DNA from: Capitulum mitella
Lineage: Eukaryota > Arthropoda > Thecostraca > Pollicipedomorpha > Pollicipedidae
Direction of reading: 5' to 3'
NCBI GenBank assembly: GCA_030062745.1
Contig: CP099839.1
Location: 67,001 to 131,000, forward strand
Length of the DNA stretch: 64,000 nt
Position 1 is the stretch's first letter; the number at the start of each line of letters is the position of its first letter. The translations under genes and the position numbers were made by a program. Of this stretch, positions 54,701 through 58,113 are shown piece by piece. The notes beneath the pieces are model-generated. The model was given only the letters and a program-made list of their open reading frames with translations. It was not told the origin of the DNA and searched no databases.

Positions 54701-57337
54701 GCCAGCGCAGCGAAGTCAGCCTCCTGCTCGGCTGATGGCTTCAGGAAGGCCAGCTCCAGCAGGGAGCACGACCACGCGAAGGCCGCCAGGTACGTGCCGG
54801 CGCTAGTCTTACTGAGAAGGGATCGGCGGCGGTCAGGGCCGGAGGTGCAGGCTGGTCCGCGGGCTTGGCTGCAGTTTCAGCCCGTACCGGACTGCTATCG
54901 ACATGACGTACAATCCGCCGCGCAGTATGGTGCTGTATTTGAAACTGAATACTTATAATCATTCCTCAAATTATATCATGCTACCCATACCATACAACAT
55001 GGGCATTATTTACAAGCAAACTGAATGGAAGATAACACAGATCGGTTTGTGCCATCTGTGTCCGAACTTCAATTACATCGCGGTATGTACAGAACAACTG
55101 CTGACCACGGCCCCGGGCCGTCGACGGCGACCCGGTGCTGTCTGTAAGAGTGGCGTCAGACGTACGACGCGTGGCTGGCGTTGCAGGAGCGGGCCAGCTC
55201 AGCCAGTGCAGCTGCCATGTGCCGGCCAGCTGCCTGCTTGTGAGTGGCCACCAGCTGGCAGACAGCAGCTGCCACCAGCTGGCGCGACTTGGTGTCACCA
55301 TACCGGTGCAGAGTGGAGGCCAGCAAGCGGCAGATGGCGCGCACAGCTGGCTCTGGCAGCTCGGCTGCAAACAGAATGGAGGCAGCCAACTGACACGCTG
55401 AGGTGAGGACCAAGGCCTTATACTATGACACCAAACAAGTCTGTTTTGTGTCTGACAGGAAGACTGATGTCCATTTGATGTCCATAATGACTCCATGCAA
55501 TGTGACTAAATTCAGTCAGTTAGGTGTCAAGGATGAAGACTGAAATTCACGCTATCAGGCCTGTTTCTGCCATGACTGAATCGCCACCTCTGGTTACTGG
55601 CTGCCTCTCCAATGACCTCTGTATCCTTCACGCACCCAGACCTACCCATTGGATTTTATCCGCGTCATCCCCTTATACAGGATATTTTAACACGACTGAC
55701 AGCGTTAGACCGACTTGGAAAGAGAGTGACGTTCTACTGGATCCCAAGCCACGTGGGGACATCTGGCAACGAACGAGCTGATGCAGCCGCGAAGCGTGCG
55801 TCACGCATGTGTGTCCCGCGACGAATGTCATTGCCTGCCAAGGACTTTTATCCCGTGTTTTGGTCGTATATGTATGACTTGTGGCAGCGTGAGTGGGATG
55901 CGCTCGGTCCGAATAAGCCTAAAACTATTAAACCCCACCTAGGAACTTGGGCTTCAAGTTCACACGAGAACCGGCGAGAGGAGGTTATTCTCTGCCGTTT
56001 GCGCCCGGGCCAAACACACGTAACGCATCACCATCTCTTGAAGGGCGAAGAGAGAGGGATGCGCCCCCGCTGCAGTGAGCCCCTCACTGTACACCATGTG
56101 TTGATCACATGCAATGGTTTGATTTCAGAGTGTTTGCAGCACTTTGGGCACAGTGCGACACCTCGCACTTTGCTGGATTTGCTGGGCGATGAGTCTCGTT
56201 TTATAGAGATGGGACAGTTGTTCCGGTCTTTATCAGATGTCGGTTTTTCTGCGATGTTTGCACCCTACTAGCCACATGTGTTTTGTTTTGTGTATGCTCT
56301 TGTAGGCAACTTTTTGTCTTGACATAATTGCGCTATATTACGCCGTCGGATTATGTTAATCGTCGTGACTCTTGTTAACGGAGCTACTTAAACAAATTAT
56401 GGGCGCTGAATGACTCCGCAGTCGGTGCGCCGCGAAGTCCCAATAACCAACCAACCAACCAACCAACCAACCCATTGGATTTGTATTGCTTGGGGCAATG
56501 ACATACCAACTCATTAATGTCTTCTGCTGAATGCTGATTGGTTGGTCTCCAGTAAGGAGAGGAGCAACATAGCTGCAAAGAAGGCTGACAACAGAGGGAT
56601 CCAGTGACATGAATTGATATCTACAGCCCTGATACCCAACTAACTGAATTTGGCCACAATGACTCCATGGCATATCATCAGCACAGCATCAGATCTGGTA
56701 TGCACTTGTGGTCAAACTTTGGTGCACATTGGGGCACTCTGGCATACTCTTGGCACCTTGGGTGCACTTAGATGTGTTCTGGGGCACATCAGCTGACCTC
56801 CAAATAAATATATCATGAAGATACCTGGCGAGGAAACAGGAACTATGAATGCCTAGAGAATCCATACCAAAAAACAAAATGCAGCATAATTATCCCAAAT
56901 GTCTGTTCCTTTTTACCATTTCTGGAGTTCAAACACACTACAAAAATGTGTAAAGTGTATCTGTTGGACTTATAGCACCAAAAAGTTCGTGGCTCCTTCC
57001 CATTTGATGTAATCAAAGATGCCAGTATGACTAAGCAGGGTAACAAATTACACAATGTTTCCATTTTGGGAGAAAATGATACCTTTTTGCTTCCTAACAA
57101 AATGACTGCAATAGCACAAGAACACAACAGGGAGTTATGCATATTTGGGGTGCAATCTCAAGGTTCTGGTACAGCTCATCTCAGGTACATACTTTTTGTA
57201 ATTTGCAGTGGGGTGCATCATCACTAACCTGTTTGTATTGCCTTGTCCAGCTGTTCAAAAACCTGTTGCCGCTCCTTAATGCTGGCAGTGCCAATCTTCC
57301 CAGGGATCTCCTTCAATAAAGCTTTAGCTTCTTCCAT
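280..57337 (-). CDS. GCN1: GCN1, eIF2-alpha kinase activator (38 exons, 3' end outside window)
   Basis: Gene-level entry; exons are listed separately. GCN1 is a cytosolic HEAT-repeat scaffold that binds collided ribosomes and recruits the kinase GCN2 through its RWD domain, starting the amino-acid starvation and integrated stress response. Translated exons match vertebrate GCN1 in order along its length, including near-identical stretches such as [51 protein letters not shown] and [12 protein letters not shown]. All exon phases join without a break: 7,106 coding bases, about 2,368 residues, against about 2,670 in human. The missing 280-300 residues lie left of base 1. The start is the ATG at 57337, whose product begins like other GCN1 proteins, although a splice acceptor directly precedes it, so the transcription start is further upstream. 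Introns range from under 100 bp to 17.6 kb and contain protease genes, tRNAs, transposons and minisatellites. Exon borders were set by eye. Confidence 0.96.
1108..1257 (-). CDS. GCN1: GCN1 coding exon 37 (residues 2178-2227)
   Basis: Encodes [20 protein letters not shown] and [14 protein letters not shown], matching vertebrate ESWDALNAITKKLDA and SKGEHVPGFCLPK. Acceptor GCTGTTTCAG, donor GTAGGG, phase 0. Confidence 0.92.
1460..1740. repeat. 135-bp tandem duplication
   Basis: TCATCATCCCTGGACAGCC occurs at 1486 and 1621, with about 135 bp between copies and nearly identical sequence through GACGGCCCCCGGCCTGCGCC. It is intronic, between GCN1 exons 36 and 37. Confidence 0.9.
1783..2241 (-). CDS. 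GCN1: GCN1 coding exon 36 (residues 2025-2177)
   Basis: Longest exon, 153 codons: [39 protein letters not shown] and [10 protein letters not shown], matching vertebrate [20 protein letters not shown]. An acidic/alanine insert ([12 protein letters not shown]) replaces vertebrate EKLGTPDEQ. Acceptor CGCCCGCAG, donor GTGAGA, phase 0. Confidence 0.95.
2571..2709 (-). CDS. GCN1: GCN1 coding exon 35 (residues 1978-2024)
   Basis: Encodes [20 protein letters not shown] and [18 protein letters not shown], matching vertebrate KALCDPLEEVREAAAKTFEQ. Acceptor TGCCCCTCAG followed by ACGGGCGC. The acceptor and first nine bases are the core of the 35-bp array that begins directly upstream. Donor GTGGGA, phase 0. 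Confidence 0.92.
2712..5660. repeat. 35-bp minisatellite, about 84 copies, derived from exon 35 acceptor
   Basis: The unit is near GGCGCCCGTCTGAAGGGCAC followed by ACACGGCAGTTACAC. Variants include TGACGGTGAC in the centre and GCAGCTGCACAGTG at the end. Read on the GCN1 strand it contains GTGCCCTTCAGACGGGCGC, matching the acceptor and first bases of exon 35. A block of several units repeats at exactly 840 bp (24 units): bases 3601-3840 equal 4441-4680. A phase slip occurs near 5079-5100, and degenerate units continue to about 5770. Confidence 0.95.
6171..6373 (-). CDS. GCN1: GCN1 coding exon 34 (residues 1911-1977)
   Basis: Contains [20 protein letters not shown] and [20 protein letters not shown], nearly invariant in animals. 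Acceptor CGCCGACAG, donor GTGAGC, ending in phase 2. The next intron holds the 35-bp array. Confidence 0.95.
6843..7058 (-). CDS. GCN1: GCN1 coding exon 33 (residues 1839-1910)
   Basis: Contains [20 protein letters not shown] and [20 protein letters not shown], almost identical to vertebrate GCN1. Acceptor CCCGCCGCAG, donor GTGAGC, phase 0. By position it approaches the region that in yeast binds the GCN2 RWD domain. Confidence 0.95.
7335..7455. repeat. About 77-bp imperfect tandem duplication and GGCCC run
   Basis: GAGACCGTCCCGAGGTCCGG at 7340 recurs as CAGACCGTCCCGAAGTCCGA near 7417, followed by CCCGGCCCGGCCCGG. It lies just downstream of the GC-type donor of exon 32. Confidence 0.75.
7573..7684 (-). 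CDS. GCN1: GCN1 coding exon 32 (residues 1801-1838), GC-type donor
   Basis: Encodes [20 protein letters not shown] and [12 protein letters not shown], matching vertebrate SSVQLLGDLLFHISGVTGKM and EDDNFGTAQSNK. Acceptor GCGCCCAG. Homology and frame place the end at CAGCAG followed by GCGAGT, so this is a GC-AG intron; no GT in the right frame is nearby. Confidence 0.9.
8856..8927 (-). tRNA. tRNA-Pro (CGG)
   Basis: The minus-strand sequence folds as a complete 72-nt tRNA: acceptor GGCTCGT/ACGAGCC, D-arm with GGTCTAGGGGTATG, anticodon loop TTCGGGT in stem CTCGC/GCGAG, and T-arm with GGTTCAAATCC. The anticodon is CGG and the discriminator base C. No T4 run follows within about 40 bases. It lies within the 7.9-kb GCN1 intron. 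Confidence 0.93.
9393..9464 (-). tRNA. tRNA-Pro (AGG)
   Basis: Identical to the tRNA at 8856 except for the anticodon loop TTAGGGT, giving anticodon AGG, and otherwise with all arms intact. It is 465 bp from its neighbour and on the same strand. Flanks are not similar beyond the gene, suggesting an old duplication or independent insertion. Confidence 0.93.
10671..11859. mobile_element. 1.1-kb inverted-repeat element, copy A
   Basis: One of three related copies in GCN1 introns (others at 13545 and 52945). Ends are C/G-rich inverted repeats around GGTTGACC / GGTCAACC. Internally shared motifs include TTTTTCGGAAAACATG, TGACCTGAGGTCAGGTCACG and ACTCAACGTTTCGGCGTATA. No coding potential is seen, so it is probably a non-autonomous DNA transposon of unknown superfamily. 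Confidence 0.7.
13545..14674. mobile_element. 1.1-kb inverted-repeat element, copy B
   Basis: Collinear with copy A (same order of TTTTCGGAAAACATG, GATCTGAGGTCAGG and CTCAACGTTTCGGCG). The left end begins at a G run followed by TTGACCACCCC; the right G/C-rich end is lost after CGTTCGTGAGTTAGACGG. Confidence 0.68.
15588..15736 (-). CDS. GCN1: GCN1 coding exon 31 (residues 1752-1800)
   Basis: Encodes [20 protein letters not shown] and [19 protein letters not shown]. Acceptor TGCCTCCTCAG, donor GTGGGT, phase 2. It precedes a 7.9-kb intron. Confidence 0.95.
15740..15990. repeat. Degenerate 24-bp tandem repeat abutting exon 31
   Basis: About ten imperfect copies of a motif near GGCGTCACGACAGAGGAC start at the exon 31 acceptor. 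Low identity suggests an older array than those at exons 35 and 10. Confidence 0.7.
16488..16627 (-). CDS. GCN1: GCN1 coding exon 30 (residues 1705-1751)
   Basis: Encodes [20 protein letters not shown] and [14 protein letters not shown], matching vertebrate EIVATASKVDIAPHVRDGYI. Acceptor GTGCTTCAG, donor GTGAGT, phase 0. Confidence 0.94.
16969..17164 (-). CDS. GCN1: GCN1 coding exon 29 (residues 1640-1704)
   Basis: Encodes [20 protein letters not shown] and [20 protein letters not shown]. Acceptor CTGCCGCCAG opens directly from a GC-rich tandem repeat. Donor GTGAGG, phase 1. Confidence 0.94.
17165..18035. repeat. GC-rich tandem arrays (24-bp and about 48-bp units) abutting exon 29
   Basis: From 17165 to about 17416 units of roughly 48 bp mix AGGCAGCAGCAGAGGGCCGG and GGCGCGGCGGCAGAGGG. 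From about 17417 to 17716 an almost perfect 24-bp unit, GAGGCGGCGGCCGAGGGCCC plus GTAA, repeats about 12 times. From 17716 to 18030 is a third, longer period. The long arginine-rich reading frame on the plus strand is a by-product of this repeat. Confidence 0.92.
18451..18591 (-). CDS. GCN1: GCN1 coding exon 28 (residues 1593-1639)
   Basis: Encodes [20 protein letters not shown] and [20 protein letters not shown]. Acceptor TTGTCTCAG, donor GTGAGG, phase 0. The join to the next exon gives the conserved DPVPEVR. Confidence 0.95.
18880..19028 (-). CDS. GCN1: GCN1 coding exon 27 (residues 1543-1592)
   Basis: Contains [20 protein letters not shown], one of the most conserved GCN1 segments. Acceptor GCCGAGCAG, donor GTACGG, phase 0. 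Confidence 0.95.
19416..19595 (-). CDS. GCN1: GCN1 coding exon 26 (residues 1483-1542)
   Basis: Contains [20 protein letters not shown] and [14 protein letters not shown], matching vertebrate GCN1 almost residue for residue. Acceptor CCGCCGACAG, donor GTGAGT, phase 1. Confidence 0.95.
19969..20205 (-). CDS. GCN1: GCN1 coding exon 25 (residues 1404-1482)
   Basis: Contains [20 protein letters not shown] and [20 protein letters not shown], nearly invariant between animals, in the eEF3-like core. Acceptor GCCGGCAG, donor GTACGT, phase 1. Confidence 0.96.
20846..21092 (-). CDS. GCN1: GCN1 coding exon 24 (residues 1322-1403)
   Basis: Contains [20 protein letters not shown] and [20 protein letters not shown], matching vertebrate SCLPPLVPAIKED and [20 protein letters not shown]. 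Ends KKREG in phase 1 before GTAGGC. Confidence 0.95.
21633..21827 (-). CDS. GCN1: GCN1 coding exon 23 (residues 1257-1321), after the 17.6-kb intron
   Basis: Contains [35 protein letters not shown] and [20 protein letters not shown], nearly identical to vertebrate GCN1 and directly continuing exon 22. Acceptor CCGCTCGCCAG, donor GTACGG, phase 0. Confidence 0.94.
22690..27760. repeat. Segmental duplication, unit 1 (contains protease copy 1)
   Basis: Bases from about 22690 (AACCGGACAGCCGCGT) through the protease promoter region recur from about 27775 to 35220. Landmarks: the 23.2-kb segment reappears at 28.3 kb (offset 5,119), and the 24.2-27.5 kb segment reappears at 31.7-35.0 kb (offset about 7,454). 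The offset changes across the hAT insertion in unit 2. Ends are approximate. Confidence 0.85.
26443..27543 (-). CDS. CLIP-domain trypsin-like serine protease, copy 1 (intronless, nested in GCN1 intron)
   Basis: A 366-residue secreted protease. ATG 27543 is chosen because it begins a signal peptide ([20 protein letters not shown]), although the frame stays open upstream. Six cysteines at 37, 43, 49, 66, 76 and 77 form a CLIP-like domain, followed by a Pro/Ala/Thr linker and Cys102. The S1 domain has His165 (LTAAHC), Asp212 (NDISLV), Ser317 (GDSGGP) and Asp311 at the base of the specificity pocket, so trypsin-like specificity is expected. The residues equivalent to R-IVGG read A-GFNG (residues 119-123), so the usual activation cleavage is missing. 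Such proteases act in clotting, melanisation and Toll signalling in arthropods; the exact role is unknown. There is no intron and no clear polyadenylation signal nearby. Confidence 0.88.
   Translation of the reverse strand: MVLPISRREVTAATLLALSAATAATGVTFDRAENGRCGARQRCVPITECSDYRSSHDIRRRPPTICGFRGAASLVCCGALGPATDRPTAAPPATPSPVSEDCGVTMAIFDAPKGEFFAAGFNGFAAVRGRWPWMALFGRWSAAGLGDWFCGGVLVSRRYLLTAAHCLRPEQAGAIGVRIGDHTLSKPDEVEHQERNVSAVLRHPQYAGSQNDISLVRLDRPVDVTKTVRPICLPPAGQPTETDLLVEMAGWGRLEFAGNTPDVLQKVPLRVSDVAECERAHSRVPQFDSRFPGGFQGTKVCALSRDEVPRDACPGDSGGPLLTILGDSRRQLVGIVSTGVGCGNPEFPGIYTRVSAYIDWILETMQ
29039..31348. mobile_element. Non-autonomous hAT-like DNA transposon with 8-bp target duplication
   Basis: The ends are a perfect 17-bp inverted repeat, TAGGGATGCACCGGATC, flanked by the direct repeat ATGTTACG (29031-29038 and 31349-31356). 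The paralogous site in unit 1, near 23919, has one ATGTTACG and no insert. Subterminal regions carry many CCGGATAT motifs, typical of hAT elements. I see no transposase frame, so it is probably non-autonomous. Confidence 0.88.
33897..35012 (-). CDS. CLIP-domain trypsin-like serine protease, copy 2 (intronless, nested in GCN1 intron)
   Basis: A 371-residue paralogue 7,454 bp from copy 1. The protease domain from [14 protein letters not shown] to the stop appears identical to copy 1, as does nearly all of the CLIP domain. ATG 35012 begins [20 protein letters not shown]. The linker and activation segment differ: [20 protein letters not shown] and [17 protein letters not shown], adding two cysteines absent from copy 1. 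Catalytic His170, Asp217, Ser322 and the pocket Asp316 are present. Position 15-19 reads F-AFNG, again without Arg or IVGG. It is probably a functional secreted enzyme, or one activated in a non-standard way. Confidence 0.88.
   Translation of the reverse strand: MVLPIGRRVVTAATLLALSAATAATGLTFDRAGNGRCGARQRCVPITECSDYRSSHDIRRRPPTICGFRGAASLVCCGALGPATDRPTAAPPTIPPATPAAVLEDCGVAEAIFDVCEGLHCPQFAFNGFAAVRGRWPWMALFGRWSAAGLGDWFCGGVLVSRRYLLTAAHCLRPEQAGAIGVRIGDHTLSKPDEVEHQERNVSAVLRHPQYAGSQNDISLVRLDRPVDVTKTVRPICLPPAGQPTETDLLVEMAGWGRLEFAGNTPDVLQKVPLRVSDVAECERAHSRVPQFDSRFPGGFQGTKVCALSRDEVPRDACPGDSGGPLLTILGDSRRQLVGIVSTGVGCGNPEFPGIYTRVSAYIDWILETMQ
35220..39432. other. Proximal part of the 17.6-kb GCN1 intron
   Basis: No gene seen. 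A roughly 53-bp imperfect tandem duplication (TAGTTCAATGGCAGAAATGG against TCGTTCAATGCCAGGAGGGA) lies at about 37765-37870. The GC-rich stretch at 36700-37300 has no convincing coding frame. Confidence 0.55.
39433..39535 (-). CDS. GCN1: GCN1 coding exon 22 (residues 1222-1256), before the 17.6-kb intron
   Basis: Encodes [20 protein letters not shown], matching vertebrate FFVPDALNDRHPDVRKCMLD. Acceptor TTGTCCGACAG, donor GTAGGC, phase 0. The following intron contains the two serine protease genes. Confidence 0.92.
40243..40373 (-). CDS. GCN1: GCN1 coding exon 21 (residues 1179-1222)
   Basis: Starts [16 protein letters not shown] and continues [12 protein letters not shown], matching vertebrate PPPVLDALGRVISES and ARCGLALALNKL. 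It opens the region whose yeast counterpart resembles elongation factor 3. Acceptor CGTCGCCGCAG, donor GTGAGT, ending in phase 2. Confidence 0.9.
40677..40881 (-). CDS. GCN1: GCN1 coding exon 20 (residues 1110-1178)
   Basis: Contains [20 protein letters not shown] and [10 protein letters not shown], matching vertebrate LLIDDVIYHEAAVRQAGAEA and LMEIYQEKL. Acceptor TGCCCGCAG, donor GTGAGC, phase 0. Confidence 0.9.
41279..41388 (-). CDS. GCN1: GCN1 coding exon 19 (residues 1074-1110)
   Basis: Encodes [20 protein letters not shown] and [13 protein letters not shown], the latter matching vertebrate LWVVKFDKEEEIR. Acceptor GGTCGCCAG, donor GTACGC, ending in phase 2. Confidence 0.85.
41724..41890 (-). 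CDS. GCN1: GCN1 coding exon 18 (residues 1018-1073)
   Basis: Contains [20 protein letters not shown] and [20 protein letters not shown], matching vertebrate EEVDVLLCALQSPCASVRET. Acceptor CGCCGACAG, donor GTGAGC, phase 0. Confidence 0.9.
42001..43203. mobile_element. piggyBac-like non-autonomous element (TTAA target)
   Basis: Ends CCCTATTCCCGG and CCGGGAATAGGG are inverted, flanked on both sides by TTAA (41997-42000 and 43204-43207). Each end continues into a further palindromic segment built on GGGGGGCGGATTCGGCCCCCC. The left end has an extra 28 bp containing a second ATTCCCGG. No transposase frame is visible in 1.2 kb. It lies in the GCN1 intron between exons 17 and 18. Confidence 0.8.
43639..43738 (-). 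CDS. GCN1: GCN1 coding exon 17 (residues 985-1017)
   Basis: Short exon: [10 protein letters not shown] then [16 protein letters not shown], matching vertebrate LTVQAQLRAS and LLPRVAMLRLLTWVIG. Acceptor TCTCCGCACAG, donor GTACGC, ending in phase 1. Confidence 0.88.
44098..44336 (-). CDS. GCN1: GCN1 coding exon 16 (residues 905-984)
   Basis: Contains [20 protein letters not shown] and [20 protein letters not shown], matching vertebrate VSHVTLRLLKPEC and PLSAPAFSLVFPFLKMVL. Acceptor GCCGTTGCAG, donor GTGGGC, phase 0. Confidence 0.9.
44365..44705. repeat. Pentanucleotide array (GGCCA)n / (GGTCA)n
   Basis: About 65 pentamers: GGCCA/CCAGG from 44406 to about 44523, GGGCA near 44524-44560, and GGTCA/TCAGG from about 44600 to 44690. 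The TCAGG unit equals the telomere variant known in some beetles and is one substitution from TTAGG. It starts just upstream of the exon 16 acceptor. Confidence 0.95.
44931..45129 (-). CDS. GCN1: GCN1 coding exon 15 (residues 839-904)
   Basis: Alanine-rich HEAT helices including [20 protein letters not shown], matching vertebrate YIPVLVDSFLPLLKSPLAAP. Acceptor GCCGACAG, donor GTGAGT, ending in phase 1. The downstream intron is filled by a pentamer array. Confidence 0.88.
45537..45747 (-). CDS. GCN1: GCN1 coding exon 14 (residues 768-838), charged coiled-coil insert
   Basis: A Lys/Glu/Arg-rich helix: [20 protein letters not shown] and [20 protein letters not shown], matching vertebrate ANMKRENKAYSFKEQIIE and LTSKQKEMLQAQLDRE. 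This is the charged helical segment typical of GCN1. Acceptor TTCCGTCGCAG, donor GTCAGC, phase 0. Confidence 0.93.
45841..46064. repeat. 64-bp tandem repeat, about 3.5 copies
   Basis: GGAACACAGCCCCACCGAGG recurs at 45841, 45904, 45968 and 46032 with few changes, in the intron between GCN1 exons 13 and 14. Confidence 0.9.
46109..46287 (-). CDS. GCN1: GCN1 coding exon 13 (residues 709-768)
   Basis: Begins [20 protein letters not shown] and includes [20 protein letters not shown], matching vertebrate VTREEFAIMQTPAGELYD. Acceptor CTCGCCAG, donor GTGGGC, phase 2. A diverged copy of its first 34 bases lies 87 bp upstream in the intron (46341-46374). Confidence 0.88.
46804..46928 (-). CDS. GCN1: GCN1 coding exon 12 (residues 667-708)
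   Basis: Encodes [20 protein letters not shown] and ends DDYQPSK, matching vertebrate VQSGLWPALLARMKIDPEAF. Acceptor ACCCGGCAG, donor GTACGC, phase 0. Confidence 0.88.
47221..47377 (-). CDS. GCN1: GCN1 coding exon 11 (residues 615-666)
   Basis: Encodes [16 protein letters not shown] and [17 protein letters not shown], matching the vertebrate QEMLIISHHPSLV region. Acceptor GCGCTGTCAG lies next to short GGTCACGC repeats. Donor GTGAGC, ending in phase 1. Confidence 0.86.
47723..47973 (-). CDS. GCN1: GCN1 coding exon 10 (residues 531-614)
   Basis: Begins [20 protein letters not shown], matching vertebrate ALCTVLHLTERLFLDHPHRL, and ends [14 protein letters not shown]. The acceptor is GTGTCCGGCAG. 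The acceptor and the first 34 coding bases are copied about seven times in the intron just upstream, so true acceptor choice is ambiguous in principle. Only this copy has the downstream exon body. Donor GTGGGA, phase 0. Confidence 0.88.
47974..48440. repeat. 62-bp minisatellite, about 7 copies, derived from exon 10 acceptor and exon start
   Basis: Each unit on the GCN1 strand contains GTCCGGCAG plus TGGTGACCTGTCTCTGCCAG and the next coding bases of exon 10, then loops back to intron sequence. Units therefore carry a full 3' splice site and about 34 nt of exon. Copies diverge by up to about 15% and degrade at the far end. Confidence 0.92.
48766..48922 (-). CDS. GCN1: GCN1 coding exon 9 (residues 479-530)
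   Basis: Contains [20 protein letters not shown] and [15 protein letters not shown], matching vertebrate TITEGVAAALLLLKLS and IVDEKKQVFTSEKF. Acceptor CCACTCCAG, donor GTAGAT, ending in phase 1. Confidence 0.92.
49519..49674 (-). CDS. GCN1: GCN1 coding exon 8 (residues 427-478)
   Basis: Fifty-two codons with [16 protein letters not shown] and ending [12 protein letters not shown], matching vertebrate LKTSTSAVRHAYLQCM and TVEKAASQSTQ. Acceptor GGACGCAG, donor GTCAGC, phase 0. Confidence 0.92.
50059..50256 (-). CDS. GCN1: GCN1 coding exon 7 (residues 361-426)
   Basis: Contains [20 protein letters not shown] and [10 protein letters not shown], matching the vertebrate EVHEGTLVHAVSVLALWC...VPKKLTEWFK segment. 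Acceptor CCGGCAG, donor GTGCGG, phase 0. Confidence 0.9.
51134..51312 (-). CDS. GCN1: GCN1 coding exon 6 (residues 301-360)
   Basis: Contains [20 protein letters not shown], almost the vertebrate [20 protein letters not shown]. The phase-1 join requires acceptor TCCGCAG followed by CGCAGATC. Donor GTGCGC, phase 0. Confidence 0.9.
52063..52315 (-). CDS. GCN1: GCN1 coding exon 5 (residues 217-300)
   Basis: Encodes [20 protein letters not shown] then RSPELAV and [13 protein letters not shown], matching vertebrate YLSHSEFKDLILPTIQKSLLRSPEN and TLDLSQYA. Acceptor GTGCGACAG is weak, donor GTGAGT is strong, ending in phase 1. Confidence 0.88.
52945..54049. mobile_element. 1.1-kb inverted-repeat element, copy C
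   Basis: Collinear with copies A and B. Ends GGGGAGGGCAGTTGACC and GGCCAACTGCCCCTCCCC form an inverted repeat of about 17 bp with mismatches. It lies in the intron between GCN1 exons 4 and 5. Target duplication is not clear. Confidence 0.7.
54217..54360 (-). CDS. GCN1: GCN1 coding exon 4 (residues 169-216)
   Basis: Forty-eight codons beginning [16 protein letters not shown]. Acceptor after a TTGATTTCAG tract and donor GTAAAT; phase 0 at both ends. It sits about 170 bp left of a 1.1-kb inverted-repeat element. Confidence 0.86.
54616..54811 (-). CDS. GCN1: GCN1 coding exon 3 (residues 103-168)
   Basis: Encodes [20 protein letters not shown] and a following helix ending AHKMFNQ, matching vertebrate ALLALTWTCLLVRIVF. 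Acceptor CCCTTCTCAG, donor GTGGGT, phase 0. Confidence 0.86.
55166..55364 (-). CDS. GCN1: GCN1 coding exon 2 (residues 37-103)
   Basis: Encodes [20 protein letters not shown], matching the LPEGAVKGLCKL...TLHRY segment of vertebrate GCN1, then a HEAT-like helix. I chose the acceptor TTCTGTTTGCAG. A second in-frame acceptor 33 bp upstream (exon start 55397) would add 11 residues not seen in homologues. Donor GTACGT, phase 2. Confidence 0.82.
55657..56470 (+). mobile_element. 5'-truncated LINE with RNase H domain
   Basis: The open frame ending at 56271 encodes an RNase H C-terminal motif, [19 protein letters not shown], as in Jockey/I-type non-LTR elements. A Cys/His-rich tail follows with spacing like that after LINE RNase H domains ([15 protein letters not shown]). 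The insert ends in an (AACC)n tail at 56442-56470 and is flanked by the direct repeat CCCATTGGATTT (55645-55656 and 56471-56482), so the 5' truncation is original. The reverse transcriptase and endonuclease parts are absent. It is in the intron between GCN1 exons 1 and 2, opposite strand. Confidence 0.88.
57229..57337 (-). CDS. GCN1: GCN1 coding exon 1 (residues 1-36)
   Basis: Starts at ATG 57337 with [19 protein letters not shown], which resembles the vertebrate GCN1 N-terminus (a KxTTASVKER-like motif appears as GTASIKERQ). The preceding bases TTTTTTGTACAG form a good 3' splice site, so a 5' leader exon exists upstream. The exon ends in phase 1 before a GTTAGT donor. Confidence 0.85.
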
Positions 57338-58078
57338 CTGTACAAAAAATAGTGGATTGGCTAAAGGTAAGTTTCTGACTGATGAAGTCACAAACAATTC
57401 TTTGTATAATTGCCACCAATGTAAAGAATGTATCTAACTGTTTCTAACCATACTCTCCACTACTTGATTTTCTAAAAAAATAACAACAAAATCGGAACAA
57501 AAATGTACCACACAGTAATACGGTGCTGCAGTCGACTGGCAGAGAACAACATTATTCCGCAAAGGACATGTAGTGCCGCCAAGGTTAAGGTTACTGACAT
57601 CAAGGATGTGTAGACCCTGCATGCATCTTCAAGCGATTAATGATGTCATATATGCAAAAATTCTCTTCTTATGCCACAAACTGAACTTGGAGGAACTGCT
57701 GAATTATTTGGCAATATATTATTGTATCAGATAATTGTTGGAATATCTGATATCAGTATTATTACATCATGACATTTAATACTCGTTAGATTACATTAGG
57801 TTGCCAGGTTAGGTCGTGCTGGGCTAGGTTAGGCTAGGTTAGGTTAGGTTACTATGTTAGATAAGGGTAAATTTTTATTTATTGTTTTATTTCACTTCCT
57901 AATATACTCCAGTTTTGTTCCACGATTTCTTTTTCAGATATTTCATTTCACTGCTTTTTATTTTTTTGTACTTTTGAAATTGCAACTTCACTTTTCCATC
58001 TTTGTGATATTTTTACTTTTTATTATTATCGTTGTTTTTTATTATTATTACTACTGTATTACTATTATTATTATTATT

Positions 58079-58113
<35 letters not shown>

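Noticed and set aside
55397-55397. Upstream acceptor for GCN1 exon 2
   Set aside because: It is in frame, but it adds 11 residues absent from homologues; the acceptor at 55364 has a better pyrimidine tract. It could be an alternative.
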